Shown here one piece after another: positions 1-7,019 of a stretch of 42,206 bases of DNA. The stretch is taken from positions 1 to 42,206 of the IMG/VR virus record IMGVR_UViG_3300006802_000184; one strand, written 5' to 3'. The DNA comes from a virus. Position numbers and translations under genes: made by a program. The notes beneath the pieces are model-generated. The model was not told where the DNA came from, searched no databases, and saw nothing but the letters and a program-made list of their open reading frames with translations. Positions within the stretch are counted from its first letter, which is position 1. Each line of letters opens with the position of its first letter.

Positions 1-1
1 C

Positions 2-67
2 AAGTTCAATGCGGCCTCCAGCGGGTCCGCTTCTACGCATCAGTACCTCAACGCCACTGGTGCATAA
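2..67 (+). CDS. 3' end of an unidentified gene upstream of the capsid gene (partial)
   Basis: The first bases are an open frame ending in TAA, with the readable tail ending LNATGA and rich in Ser, Ala and Thr. The start lies outside the window. Its place directly before the major capsid gene fits a scaffold, protease or small head protein, but 21 residues are too few to choose. The AAGGAG ribosome-binding site of the capsid gene begins at this gene's stop codon, so the two are probably co-transcribed. Confidence 0.5.
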   Translation, partial: KFNAASSGSASTHQYLNATGA

Positions 68-81
68 GGAGATATTGACTA

Positions 82-987
82 ATGGCTATTTCACGCGCAC
101 AGCTTCTCAAGGAGCTTCTGCCGGGGCTTAACGCTCTGTTTGGCATGGAGTACGCTCGTTACGACGAAGAGCATACTCAGGTCTATGAGACAGAAAGCTC
201 TGACCGCTCCTTTGAGGAAGAGGTAAAGCTCTCTGGCTTTGGTGCCGCGCCCGTCAAGGGTGAAGGTGCTGCTATTTCGTATGACGCTGCTCAGGAATCG
301 TTCGTGGCGCGGTACAACCACGAGACGATTGCCATGGGCTTTTCGATTACGGAAGAGGCCATGGAGGACAACCTGTATGACTCGCTTTCCGCTCGGTACA
401 CCAAGGCGCTTGCACGGGCCATGGCGCACACCAAGCAGGTTAAGGCGATGGAGCCGCTTAACAACGGTTTCACAACGTATCAGTCTGGCGATAGCGTGAC
501 GCTGTTCAGCACGGCGCACCCGCTCGTCAGCGGTGGCACAAACTCCAACCGCCCTGCTGTTGCAGTGGACCTCAACGAGACATCTCTTGAGGCTGCTGTC
601 ATTCAGATCAGCAAGTGGACGGACGAGCGCGGTCTCCTGATCGCGTGCAAGCCCCGCAAGCTCATCATTCCGTCTGACCTCCAGTTCGTTGCTCATCGCA
701 TTCTGATGACTGAGCTTCGTCCCGGTACGGCTGACAACGACATCAACGCGCTCCGCGTGATTGGTGTTGTGCCGGAGGGTCACGCGGTGAACCACTATCT
801 GACAGACCCGGATGCGTGGTTCCTGATGACAGACGTTCCGAACGGCATGAAGCACTTCTCGCGAGTGGGCATGGAGACCAGCATGGACGGTGATTTCGAC
901 ACCGGAAATGTTCGGTACAAGGCCCGTGAGCGTTACAGCTTCGGCGTCTCGGACCCGCTTGGCATCTGGGGCTCCCCCGGAGCGTAA
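82..987 (+). CDS. Major capsid protein, Mu gpT-like
   Basis: A 301-residue protein that I read as the HK97-fold shell subunit. The N-terminus (about 1-60) is helical and acidic. The middle has a typical capsid pattern: a long helix around 100-125 (SARYTKALARAMAHTKQ), then FSTAHPLVSGG, which is common in Mu gpT-like major head subunits. The region 200-260 carries the P-domain-like pattern (KPRKLIIPSDL, VVPEGHAVNHYLTDPDAWF). The C-terminus RERYSFGVSDPLGIWGSPGA is characteristic of this family. Length is normal for the family. AAGGAG lies 10 bases before the ATG. A terminator-like hairpin follows, as is usual after capsid genes. The capsid assignment is confident; the Mu gpT relation is by recalled resemblance only. 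Confidence 0.88.
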   Translation: MAISRAQLLKELLPGLNALFGMEYARYDEEHTQVYETESSDRSFEEEVKLSGFGAAPVKGEGAAISYDAAQESFVARYNHETIAMGFSITEEAMEDNLYDSLSARYTKALARAMAHTKQVKAMEPLNNGFTTYQSGDSVTLFSTAHPLVSGGTNSNRPAVAVDLNETSLEAAVIQISKWTDERGLLIACKPRKLIIPSDLQFVAHRILMTELRPGTADNDINALRVIGVVPEGHAVNHYLTDPDAWFLMTDVPNGMKHFSRVGMETSMDGDFDTGNVRYKARERYSFGVSDPLGIWGSPGA

Positions 988-1001
988 GCGGTGTAGTACT
1001 G

Positions 1002-1044
1002 ATGGGGTGGGGGTGGCAGCGATGTCATCCTCACCCCATTTTTA
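1002..1044 (+). terminator. Rho-independent terminator after the capsid gene
   Basis: ATGGGGTG (1002-1009) pairs with CACCCCAT (1032-1039), followed by a T-rich run. The 22-base loop can itself fold weakly. It sits 15 bases after the capsid stop and would give extra capsid mRNA relative to downstream genes. Confidence 0.7.
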
Positions 1045-1086
1045 TTATCCGGGTATCACAAGCCTTGCAGACTGTCCCGGCAGACT

Positions 1087-1120
1087 TTTACGAAGACTGT
1101 AAGGCGAATCCTTTCGTAAA
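1087..1120 (+). other. Hairpin in the leader of the decoration-like gene
   Basis: TTTACGAA (1087-1094) and TTCGTAAA (1113-1120) form a perfect 8-bp stem with an 18-base loop. The right arm touches the AAGAGGT ribosome-binding site of the gene at 1130. No T-run follows, so it is more likely an mRNA processing or stability element than a terminator. Confidence 0.45.
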
Positions 1121-1129
1121 GAGGTACAA

Positions 1130-1642
1130 ATGGCTAAGACCACCTTCTCTGGTCCGGTGCGCTCCCTTGCAGGATTTATTACTGCTGGAGATGCAGTCTC
1201 TGTAAACCTTACAGCAGACACCACACTTACTGTTGATGCACACGCAGGAAAGATGATCCGCGTGAATGACGCGGATTGTAAGATTACTCTTCCTACGATT
1301 GTGGCTACGGCCCCGACAGATCCCACAGATCCGAATTCGACCAATAATATTGGTGCCCAGTTTTGGTTTTTCATTGAGACCCTTGCAACGGATCTCGACA
1401 TCAAGACCGATGGCACGGATAAGTTTGTTGGGTCGGTTCAGATGGTGGACACCGACACATCTGGTTCGATGTTTGGCTATGTCCCTTCGGCCACCAATGA
1501 TGTTATGACCCTGAACGGAACAACAACGGGTGGTATTGTTGGAAGCTGGGTTCGTGTTACAGCTCTCGCCTCTCTTAAGTATCTGGTAGAGGGCGTGCTT
1601 CTTGGTTCTAACGCCGTTGCAACGCCTTTTGCTGACTCTTAA
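1130..1642 (+). CDS. Head decoration-like structural protein
   Basis: A 170-residue protein with no catalytic motif. The N-terminus MAKTTFSGPVRSLAGF matches the start often seen in small phage virion proteins encoded just after the capsid gene. The rest is rich in Thr, Val, Ala and Gly with alternating beta pattern and no Cys, fitting a beta-sandwich placed on the capsid surface. It follows the capsid gene after a terminator and has a good AAGAGGT site 5 bases before ATG. Codon use is more AT-rich than the lectin block downstream. A head-fibre protein or the capsid cement protein are the main alternatives. Confidence 0.55.
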   Translation: MAKTTFSGPVRSLAGFITAGDAVSVNLTADTTLTVDAHAGKMIRVNDADCKITLPTIVATAPTDPTDPNSTNNIGAQFWFFIETLATDLDIKTDGTDKFVGSVQMVDTDTSGSMFGYVPSATNDVMTLNGTTTGGIVGSWVRVTALASLKYLVEGVLLGSNAVATPFADS

Positions 1643-1668
1643 TAGCAATAGGCATAATTAGTATGGTT

Positions 1669-1741
1669 GCTGGCGTAGCTCAATTGGCAGAGCAGTTGAT
1701 TTGTAATCAACAGGTTGGGGGTTCAATTCCCTCCGTCAGCT
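1669..1741 (+). tRNA. tRNA-Thr (anticodon UGU)
   Basis: A full cloverleaf can be drawn. The acceptor stem is GCTGGCG (1669-1675) with CGTCAGC (1734-1740), containing one G-T pair. The D-arm is GCTC..GAGC and the anticodon arm is GTTGA-TTTGTAA-TCAAC with anticodon TGT. The T-arm is GGGGG-TTCAATT-CCCTC-like with the conserved TTC. CCA is not encoded; the base after the acceptor stem is T. It reads Thr ACA codons. It lies alone between two virion genes, at the left edge of the GC-rich block, and has the same direction as the genes. Confidence 0.9.
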
Positions 1742-1742
1742 T

Positions 1743-1787
1743 ATGAAAATTACTATTGAAGCAGGCCGGGACATCAGAGCGATATAA
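1743..1787 (+). CDS. Very short open frame after the tRNA (14 residues)
   Basis: ATG two bases after the tRNA opens MKITIEAGRDIRAI and ends in TAA, whose last A begins the ATG of the next gene (TAATGA). The tight coupling is the only support. It could be a leader peptide or simply chance. Confidence 0.25.
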   Translation: MKITIEAGRDIRAI

Positions 1788-1924
1788 TGATTACTTCTAG
1801 TATTAGATTTGTAGCATCTACAGCAAAAGTGGCTATTGCTACAGCGGTCGCCCTGAAGGTTGCAGAGGCAAGCACCAAGGCTGTAAATAAAATTTGGGAA
1901 AAAGTTGATGCTCCCAGATCATAG
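1787..1924 (+). CDS. Small hydrophobic protein (45 residues)
   Basis: The frame reads MITSSIRFVASTAKVAIATA and continues through VALKVAEASTKAVNKIWEKV to the stop. It is an Ala/Val-rich stretch with Lys and Arg spaced every few residues, so an amphipathic or membrane-active helix is likely. It starts in TAATGA overlap with a tiny upstream frame and its last 17 bases overlap the start of the first cassette A gene. It is AT-rich, like the phage backbone and unlike the gene after it. I do not recognise a family. A minor virion or membrane peptide are possible. Confidence 0.4.
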   Translation: MITSSIRFVASTAKVAIATAVALKVAEASTKAVNKIWEKVDAPRS

Positions 1925-2786
1925 TCAGGACTATCATATCGGATGGCCCAGAGCCTTCCAGACCGGCGTGGCGATTCTGAGCGCATGTGCGTTTGGTGCG
2001 CTGGCCTACGGATATAGTGGCGGGCCGGGCGATGGGCGCAATACGGTCCCCACGCCAACGGCAACATCCGAAGCGTTCTATGAACAGGTCGGGCCGAACT
2101 ATGACGCCGGTTGGGGGATGACCAAGATCTTCACCCTTGACCCGACACAGAACGACCAGAGCGTGATCAATACGTTCATCAGCCAAAATCGCACGACCTC
2201 GTGGACCACTCCCGGCACATCCCCCGACTCCGGTGCGTTCTTCAATGTGATGGCGGGTGATACCACGACGGTGGCCTTTCGCTGGCCCAGCGGTGTCGGT
2301 CCCGGTCGCATCGCTGGAAACGAGATCAACGTGAGTGCTACCTCCACGGAGAGGTATTGCGAAACCTACGTGCGCTTAACGTTCAAGGCTTCGTCGTGGG
2401 AGTACAGCGACAACACTGTCAAGCACTTTTTCTTCCGTGACTCTGCTAACGTGGGCGCACAGAACAGCGCCCCGGGCGTACAGACGGCGGGCAACGAAGC
2501 ATCGTCTATCAACACTTCGCCTGAGTTCCGAGGGACTACCAGCACCACCGATGGTGTCTGGTACGACGATGAGTATTACTACTCGACGATGGGCGCGTCG
2601 GCTTCGATCAAGATTTGGCGGGATGGAGTACTGGAGGCCGACACCACGGGCATCGGAACGGGCTCGCAGCCGTGGAGCAGGCTGTGGCTCGGGCCGTACC
2701 ACGGCGGTTCAAGTGGCACGAAATCGACATCTGACGACCAGTGGATCTTCTCACGCATCGTCATCTACGCGGAGGAGTGCCCGTAA
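1908..2786 (+). CDS. Cassette protein A1: N-terminal hydrophobic tag plus lectin-like domain
   Basis: A protein of 292 residues from ATG at 1908. Residues about 14-40 form a hydrophobic stretch ending FGALAYGYSGGPG, followed by a Pro/Thr linker (NTVPTP). The tag matches those of the genes at 3485 and 5302. The rest is a Trp/Tyr-rich beta-sandwich of concanavalin or polysaccharide-lyase-like type (VKHFFFRD, IKIWRDGVLEADT, WLGPYHGGSSGT), so sugar or surface binding is probable. The last part, LWLGPYHGGSSGT, recurs as LFGPYRGGSSAGT in A3, showing that A1 and A3 share the whole fold. It abuts B1 (TAA then ATG). GC-rich codon use differs from its left neighbour. Virion location is inferred from position. 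Confidence 0.6.
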   Translation: MLPDHSQDYHIGWPRAFQTGVAILSACAFGALAYGYSGGPGDGRNTVPTPTATSEAFYEQVGPNYDAGWGMTKIFTLDPTQNDQSVINTFISQNRTTSWTTPGTSPDSGAFFNVMAGDTTTVAFRWPSGVGPGRIAGNEINVSATSTERYCETYVRLTFKASSWEYSDNTVKHFFFRDSANVGAQNSAPGVQTAGNEASSINTSPEFRGTTSTTDGVWYDDEYYYSTMGASASIKIWRDGVLEADTTGIGTGSQPWSRLWLGPYHGGSSGTKSTSDDQWIFSRIVIYAEECP

Positions 2787-3488
2787 ATGGCGATTTCTGA
2801 GAACATCACCCCACTCGTCAATGACGCGTCGACCACCGCGACATCCTTTACGGAAACCGTGACGCTGGCGGCGGGCACGAGCCGGAAGTGCGTGGTATTT
2901 GTCGGTATGGAGGACGCGGTAACCGACTTTACCGGCGTCACTTTCGACGGCAACGCGATGACCGCGCCCGGTGGTGCTGGGTCTCCCGCCCGTATCAATG
3001 ACGTGATCGGAAGGCTCTACTACTACGACATATCCGATGGCATAAGCACGGGCTCCAAGGACATCGTGATAAGTCTGGACGGTAGTGAGCAGACCGTCTC
3101 GTGGGCGATCTGGATTCTGAACGGTGCCGCGACCGGAGCTTTTGAGGATCTGGACTCCACCACGGATGGGGGTACTACGACCAATTTGTCCCTGACCTTG
3201 ACGAACGCATCTACATCCTATGTGGGTGCGGCTCTTATCAACGGAGCCGTCGGCACCGATGTCACGACATGGGGCTCAGACCTCACAGAGTTCGGGGACC
3301 TGACGGGCATTTCGCAGCGCATTTTCGCCGCTGACGGAACTGGCACAGCAAACGCGACAGCCTCCACCGTTAGCTCGTCAACCTCTAATGACAAGGTGTT
3401 CATCGCGTGGGCCGTCGCAGAAGCGGCAGCGGCCAGCGGCGGCGGAATCGGCCCCCTCGTGGGCTCCGGTAAGGGGTTAGTTGGATGA
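2787..3488 (+). CDS. Cassette protein B1: beta-sandwich with C-terminal PLVG tag
   Basis: A 233-residue protein, rich in Thr, Ser, Gly and Val with one Cys. The pattern of short hydrophobic strands (RKCVVFVGM, VTFDGNAM, IGRLYYYDI, VSWAIWILNGA, KVFIAWAVAEAA) fits a jelly-roll or immunoglobulin-like domain. Residues 217-233 are a Gly-rich tail, GGGIGPLVGSGKGLVG, nearly repeated at the ends of the proteins at 4571 and 6339. It abuts A1 on the left and overlaps A2 by four bases (ATGA), so translation of A2 is probably coupled to it. I do not recognise a named family. A virion surface or receptor role is inferred. Confidence 0.55.
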   Translation: MAISENITPLVNDASTTATSFTETVTLAAGTSRKCVVFVGMEDAVTDFTGVTFDGNAMTAPGGAGSPARINDVIGRLYYYDISDGISTGSKDIVISLDGSEQTVSWAIWILNGAATGAFEDLDSTTDGGTTTNLSLTLTNASTSYVGAALINGAVGTDVTTWGSDLTEFGDLTGISQRIFAADGTGTANATASTVSSSTSNDKVFIAWAVAEAAAASGGGIGPLVGSGKGLVG

Positions 3489-3650
3489 GTCCCATCGAAC
3501 GCTTCGACCCGGACACGGGGCGTCTGGTCTACCGGAGCAGCCACGCGCTCACCCCGTGGGTCAGTGCCTCATTCATGGTCGCGTTCGGTGCGCTGGCGTA
3601 CGGATATAGTGGCGGGCCGGGGGGTGGGCGCGATACGGCCCCCACGCCCT
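3431..3650 (+). repeat. Junction repeat, copy 1 (B1 tail plus A2 head)
   Basis: About 220 bp encoding the end of B1 and the first about 55 residues of A2. It matches the block at 5252-5460 with many single-base differences, mostly at third codon positions. A shorter match to the A part lies at about 1990-2058 in A1. Confidence 0.8.
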
Positions 3651-4570
3651 CCACGGCCACGGCCACGGCAGTTTACTTTTTTACCAACTGGTCTACGGGC
3701 GCAGGAACGACACCATACTATCAAGCAGATTCCGCATCTGCGACACCGTGGCCGGATATCAAGGGAACACTGGGCACAACCGCTCGCGACGGGTGGGTAG
3801 TGGTTGACACCGCCGCAGCCCTTGGATTCCCCACCGGGGTATCTCATGTGGGGATCGCAAAAAACATGGCAAGTGGATCTCCTGCTGTGGGTGTCAGGAG
3901 CGACACCACGGGCGCGGGTGCGGGTGCGCTCGACACAATGCTCGTCGGTGAGTCGAACTTCTATGGCGTGTTTTTCAAGAACACCACTCCCGACTCATAC
4001 ATTACTGGCGGCGGGGATGCCGAAACACACCCCCTGCAAGCTCGCGCCAGTACCACTGCCACGCTGCCGTGGGAGTGGATGGTATTATCGAACTCCGATG
4101 GTACATGGGAGTTCGACTTCTATCTGGTCGCCCATACCAACTATCCCGGCACATCGGGTACCAGCAGGCGCTTTGAACTGGCAACGAGCAGGACAAACAA
4201 TATCCAGTTGTCGAAGGACACGGTCTACTACTTCGGGTGGGAAGTCAGGCGTACCCACGTGGATTCAGTGGAGTACCACGTAGAGGTTGGGGTCGTCATC
4301 AACGCAGACAGCATAGACTGGCGATGGGATGATAACGATTTCATCTCACTAGGGACGGCATGGCCGTCGCCATTCCCTAACGCCAACTCGACTACACTGG
4401 CTGACAGTCCCCGGTGGGTCTACCAAGATGCCCCACCGGGGGCTTACCGTGGCGTCAATCTCGGGTCGAACGGGTGGAGCGTTGATCCGGCTACCGATCA
4501 AGACTCGTACATCTTCGGGGCGTTCTGTATCCGCAAGGACCAGCACTGCCATGGGTACACGGGCAACTAG
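3485..4570 (+). CDS. Cassette protein A2: N-terminal hydrophobic tag plus large beta domain
   Basis: A 361-residue protein. The first about 55 residues are the shared tag: SPIERFDPDTGRLVYR, then SHALTPWVSASFMVAFGALA with a hydrophobic segment at about 24-45, then YGYSGGPGGGRDTAPTP. From about residue 60 to the end is a Trp/Tyr-rich globular domain (WEWMVLSNSDGTWEFDFYLV, VYYFGWEVRRTHVDSVEYHV, CIRKDQHCHGYTGN) with only general similarity to A1 and A3. The ATG overlaps the B1 stop and the stop abuts B2. The conserved head with a divergent body suggests a virion-anchored receptor-binding protein. The hydrophobic segment might instead be a membrane or export segment. Confidence 0.6.
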   Translation: MSPIERFDPDTGRLVYRSSHALTPWVSASFMVAFGALAYGYSGGPGGGRDTAPTPSTATATAVYFFTNWSTGAGTTPYYQADSASATPWPDIKGTLGTTARDGWVVVDTAAALGFPTGVSHVGIAKNMASGSPAVGVRSDTTGAGAGALDTMLVGESNFYGVFFKNTTPDSYITGGGDAETHPLQARASTTATLPWEWMVLSNSDGTWEFDFYLVAHTNYPGTSGTSRRFELATSRTNNIQLSKDTVYYFGWEVRRTHVDSVEYHVEVGVVINADSIDWRWDDNDFISLGTAWPSPFPNANSTTLADSPRWVYQDAPPGAYRGVNLGSNGWSVDPATDQDSYIFGAFCIRKDQHCHGYTGN

Positions 4571-5305
4571 ATGGCGACTCCAGTATTCAACGGCACTGGT
4601 GGCTCGGACACCAACCAAGCGGTGGTCACCCTCCCCACCACGGTGGCGGCTGGCGACCTGCTTATGGTGTTCGTGGGCATCGACTCGAACGCGGGCATCG
4701 CGTCCAGCCCGACCGATTCGACTTCGGATGCATGGACCACAGAACTTATCGACAATGGGGCGAACGCCTCGGCAGCGGTGTTTTGCAAGACGGCAGACGG
4801 CGATGAGGGTGCTGGCTTGCTGACGATTGTGCATACGGGTGGCGTAGAGAGCTTCGGCGCGGTTTGCGTGAAGATCCCAGCCGCCGAGTGGGGCGGTACC
4901 ATCGGCACGGACGTTGACCTTCCAACCGCATGGACCTACGACAGCGCGGGCACGGCCAACCCTGACCCTCCGACATCGGATACGCACTCGTGGGGGACCG
5001 GCGCACCTACTGTGTACCTGACCGCTTTGGTGATGAACACCGCGCAGACAGCGGCACCCACGGCACCCAGCACCTACACGATCGACTCCACCAACGGTTA
5101 TGCACAGAACGGTGCGACCACGGGCGTGGGCTCATGCGCGGTCGCGTGGAAGGAAGCGACATCTACTGCTGACGATCCCGGCACATGGACCTGTGACACC
5201 AGCACGATTAACCGCACGATCACGGTCGCGGTGAAGGGCGTGGCAGCAGCCGCCAGCGGCGGAATCCGTCCCCTTGTCGGCTCTGGAAATGGGTTAGTCG
5301 GATGA
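4571..5305 (+). CDS. Cassette protein B2: beta-sandwich with C-terminal PLVG tag
   Basis: A 244-residue protein that starts TPVFNGTGGSDTNQAVVTLP and is predicted all-beta (GDLLMVFVGID, FGAVCVKIPAAEW, VYLTALVMNTAQ). It has four Cys, more than B1. The last 15 residues, GGIRPLVGSGNGLVG, are the B tag. The body resembles B1 and B3 in strand order (a start strand, a VFVGID/CVVFVGM/IVVLIAQ strand, a central Trp, a final ITVAVKGVAA/VFIAWAVAEA strand) but is otherwise divergent. It abuts A2 and overlaps A3 by four bases. The body may be a carbohydrate-binding-type fold; no catalytic residues are visible. Confidence 0.55.
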   Translation: MATPVFNGTGGSDTNQAVVTLPTTVAAGDLLMVFVGIDSNAGIASSPTDSTSDAWTTELIDNGANASAAVFCKTADGDEGAGLLTIVHTGGVESFGAVCVKIPAAEWGGTIGTDVDLPTAWTYDSAGTANPDPPTSDTHSWGTGAPTVYLTALVMNTAQTAAPTAPSTYTIDSTNGYAQNGATTGVGSCAVAWKEATSTADDPGTWTCDTSTINRTITVAVKGVAAAASGGIRPLVGSGNGLVG

Positions 5306-5460
5306 GTCCTATTGAGCGTTACGACCCCGACACCGGCAGGCTGGTGGAGCGGAGGAGCCACGCGCTCACTCCGTGGGTGAGCGCCAGCTTTATGGTGGCG
5401 TTCGGCGCTTTGGCGTACACCTATGGAGGCGTGGGAGGCGGCGCGCGGGATACAGCCCCG
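5252..5460 (+). repeat. Junction repeat, copy 2 (B2 tail plus A3 head)
   Basis: Second copy of the block at 3431-3650. It has a 3-base gap in the Gly run before the PLVG tag. Protein similarity is higher than DNA similarity, so the peptide tags are under selection. Confidence 0.8.
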
Positions 5461-6252
5461 GTGCCAGCCGTAGCTTCCGCAGCCATCCTTGTGACCGGCC
5501 CCGGCGCACACTTGCCGTCTGGATGGGTCAACTGGTTCAACGTGGATGTAACCCAGTCGGATCAGACTGGATTCAACGACTCCCTGATCGCTGGCGACCC
5601 CGTGTTTCAGGGAGCCACCTGCACGACACCGGACTCGACCGGTGGCGGGTACTGGAACGAGGTGCGCCACGGACTCTCGACGATGGTGTTCCGCTGGCTG
5701 CCGGGGGCACCAGACGATGCGCGGATCTGTCTGACTACGTGGCGCTACAACAGCAAGCGGTATCCGAACGTCTACTTCAAGTACATCATCGGCCTCGGTC
5801 AGACGAGTCAGGATTGGCCCGCCGCCACGCTCAAGACCTTCATTCGGAACGACGACAACATCTCGTTCAACATGAAGGGCGGGCAGGGCGATTCGATTAC
5901 GTGGCTGCTTGGGAACACGGTACAGCCGACCGGGACGAACTACGAAACCGTGGACTCGTTCCCTGCGCCCGTATCCAAGTTCGACACGGTGGAGTTGATC
6001 TTCCGGTCTGACACCACGATCACCTACGGTGGCCATCTCACGATGGTCCTAAACGGTGACACCGTTACGCCTTGGCAGCAGTTTGGTTTTGGGAGTGTCA
6101 CGACACCGGACTCAGGCTCTATCGGCAACTTCTACGATGTGCTGTTTGGCCCGTACCGAGGCGGATCGTCAGCGGGCACGGTGACGGACACCGCTGAAGT
6201 GTTCTTCGCTCAGTTCGGAGCATGGGTCGATACAGCAGGGATAGGTGGCTAA
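5302..6252 (+). CDS. Cassette protein A3: N-terminal hydrophobic tag plus lectin-like domain
   Basis: A 316-residue protein. Residues 1-55 repeat the tag SPIERYDPDTGRLVERRSHA followed by LTPWVSASFMVAFGALAYTYGG. The body is like that of A1: MVFRWLPGAPDDARICLTTW against TVAFRWPSGVGPGRIAGNEI, YFKYIIGL against YVRLTFKA, KTFIRNDDN against KHFFFRDSA, and VLFGPYRGGSSAG against LWLGPYHGGSSG near the end. A1 and A3 therefore share one fold, while A2 keeps the tag with a different body. A polysaccharide-lyase-like or concanavalin-like sandwich is my best guess. It overlaps B2 by four bases and abuts a 28-residue frame. Confidence 0.6.
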   Translation: MSPIERYDPDTGRLVERRSHALTPWVSASFMVAFGALAYTYGGVGGGARDTAPVPAVASAAILVTGPGAHLPSGWVNWFNVDVTQSDQTGFNDSLIAGDPVFQGATCTTPDSTGGGYWNEVRHGLSTMVFRWLPGAPDDARICLTTWRYNSKRYPNVYFKYIIGLGQTSQDWPAATLKTFIRNDDNISFNMKGGQGDSITWLLGNTVQPTGTNYETVDSFPAPVSKFDTVELIFRSDTTITYGGHLTMVLNGDTVTPWQQFGFGSVTTPDSGSIGNFYDVLFGPYRGGSSAGTVTDTAEVFFAQFGAWVDTAGIGG

Positions 6253-6339
6253 ATGGCAGACGGTGGCTCTTTTGGGATAGCAAATGGTCAGGTTGACACT
6301 TTGTTTTTCCGGGGGCTCTACATGAGCGGCAACGAGTAA
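6253..6339 (+). CDS. Very short frame between A3 and B3 (28 residues)
   Basis: ATG directly follows the A3 stop. The frame reads MADGGSFGIANGQVDTLFFR and ends LYMSGNE, with TAA overlapping the ATG of B3 (TAATG). Both ends are coupled like the other cassette genes, and it fills the gap exactly. It has no matching frame at the A1-B1 or A2-B2 junctions. No family is recognised. It may be a real small peptide or a remnant. Confidence 0.4.
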   Translation: MADGGSFGIANGQVDTLFFRGLYMSGNE

Positions 6340-7019
6340 TGGCTATTACCCTAGACACCCACACCTTCGCGACACCGGGCGCAAGTACGTCCCACACGAT
6401 TGGGCATACGCATGCGGCAAACGCCAAGATCGTGGTGTTGATTGCGCAGGAGGTATCCTCGGTTGCGATTCCGACCAGTGTGCAGTTCGGTGGTGTCGCG
6501 ATGTCCGCGATCACGGGTTCCGGCCAGACGGTCACGAATATGCGGATCGACGGGTTCTATCTGGATTCCGCACTTAGCGCTGGGCCGAACGACCTGACGT
6601 TTAGTCTAAGTCCGGGTGCAGCCCCACGGGTCTACATTGAGTCTATGGTGGGTGCCGCGACGGGGGAGCCCGAGAGCATCTATGCCACGGCAATGGCTGC
6701 GGCCACATCTACCGTGATCGGCGGCACTGTGACCAGTACGTCGGGTGCGTATGTTATGGCTCTTACGGCCAATGCGCTCACATCCAGAAATACTACCGGC
6801 TGGACAACGCTGACGGAGGAAGATAACTACAACGCGGCCCTCAACCGTAGTGTCACTGCTAACGCCTTTCCGTCGGCAGGTGCGAACACTGTTGACTCGA
6901 CATGGGACACCAACCAAGGCGACAAGGTGTTCCTCGCGGTCAGTATTGCAGAAGCAGGGGCTGCACCCAGTAGTGGAATCCGTCCCCTTGTGGGCGGCGT
7001 GGGGCTAGTAGGGGCATGA
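6339..7019 (+). CDS. Cassette protein B3: beta-sandwich with C-terminal PLVG tag
   Basis: A 226-residue protein whose start AITLDTHTFATPGASTSHTI is followed by beta strands (KIVVLIAQEVSSV, GVAMSAITGSG, KVFLAVSIAEAG). The pattern VQFGGVAMSAITGSGQ matches VTFDGNAMTAPGGAGS in B1, so B1 and B3 share the fold. The C-terminus SSGIRPLVGGVGLVGA is the B tag with one extra residue. It has no Cys. It overlaps the small frame before it by one base and a 13-residue frame after it by four bases, the same ATGA spacing seen at the other B-to-A junctions. Confidence 0.55.
   Translation: MAITLDTHTFATPGASTSHTIGHTHAANAKIVVLIAQEVSSVAIPTSVQFGGVAMSAITGSGQTVTNMRIDGFYLDSALSAGPNDLTFSLSPGAAPRVYIESMVGAATGEPESIYATAMAAATSTVIGGTVTSTSGAYVMALTANALTSRNTTGWTTLTEEDNYNAALNRSVTANAFPSAGANTVDSTWDTNQGDKVFLAVSIAEAGAAPSSGIRPLVGGVGLVGA

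Noticed and set aside
91-855. A 254-residue minus-strand frame opposite the capsid gene
   Set aside because: It is the shadow of a well-supported capsid gene, has low-quality composition (many Arg, His, Val) and no ribosome-binding site of note.
1669-1741. The tRNA as a phage attachment site
   Set aside because: There is no integrase in the window and no repeat of the tRNA 3' end that I could find, so I do not call att.
4349-4987. A 212-residue minus-strand frame across A2 and B2
   Set aside because: Shadow of two supported genes; Arg-rich with no domain.
5098-6036. A 312-residue open frame on the minus strand
   Set aside because: It lies fully opposite B2 and A3, is rich in Arg, Val and His as expected from the reverse of GC-rich codons, and has no recognisable domain.
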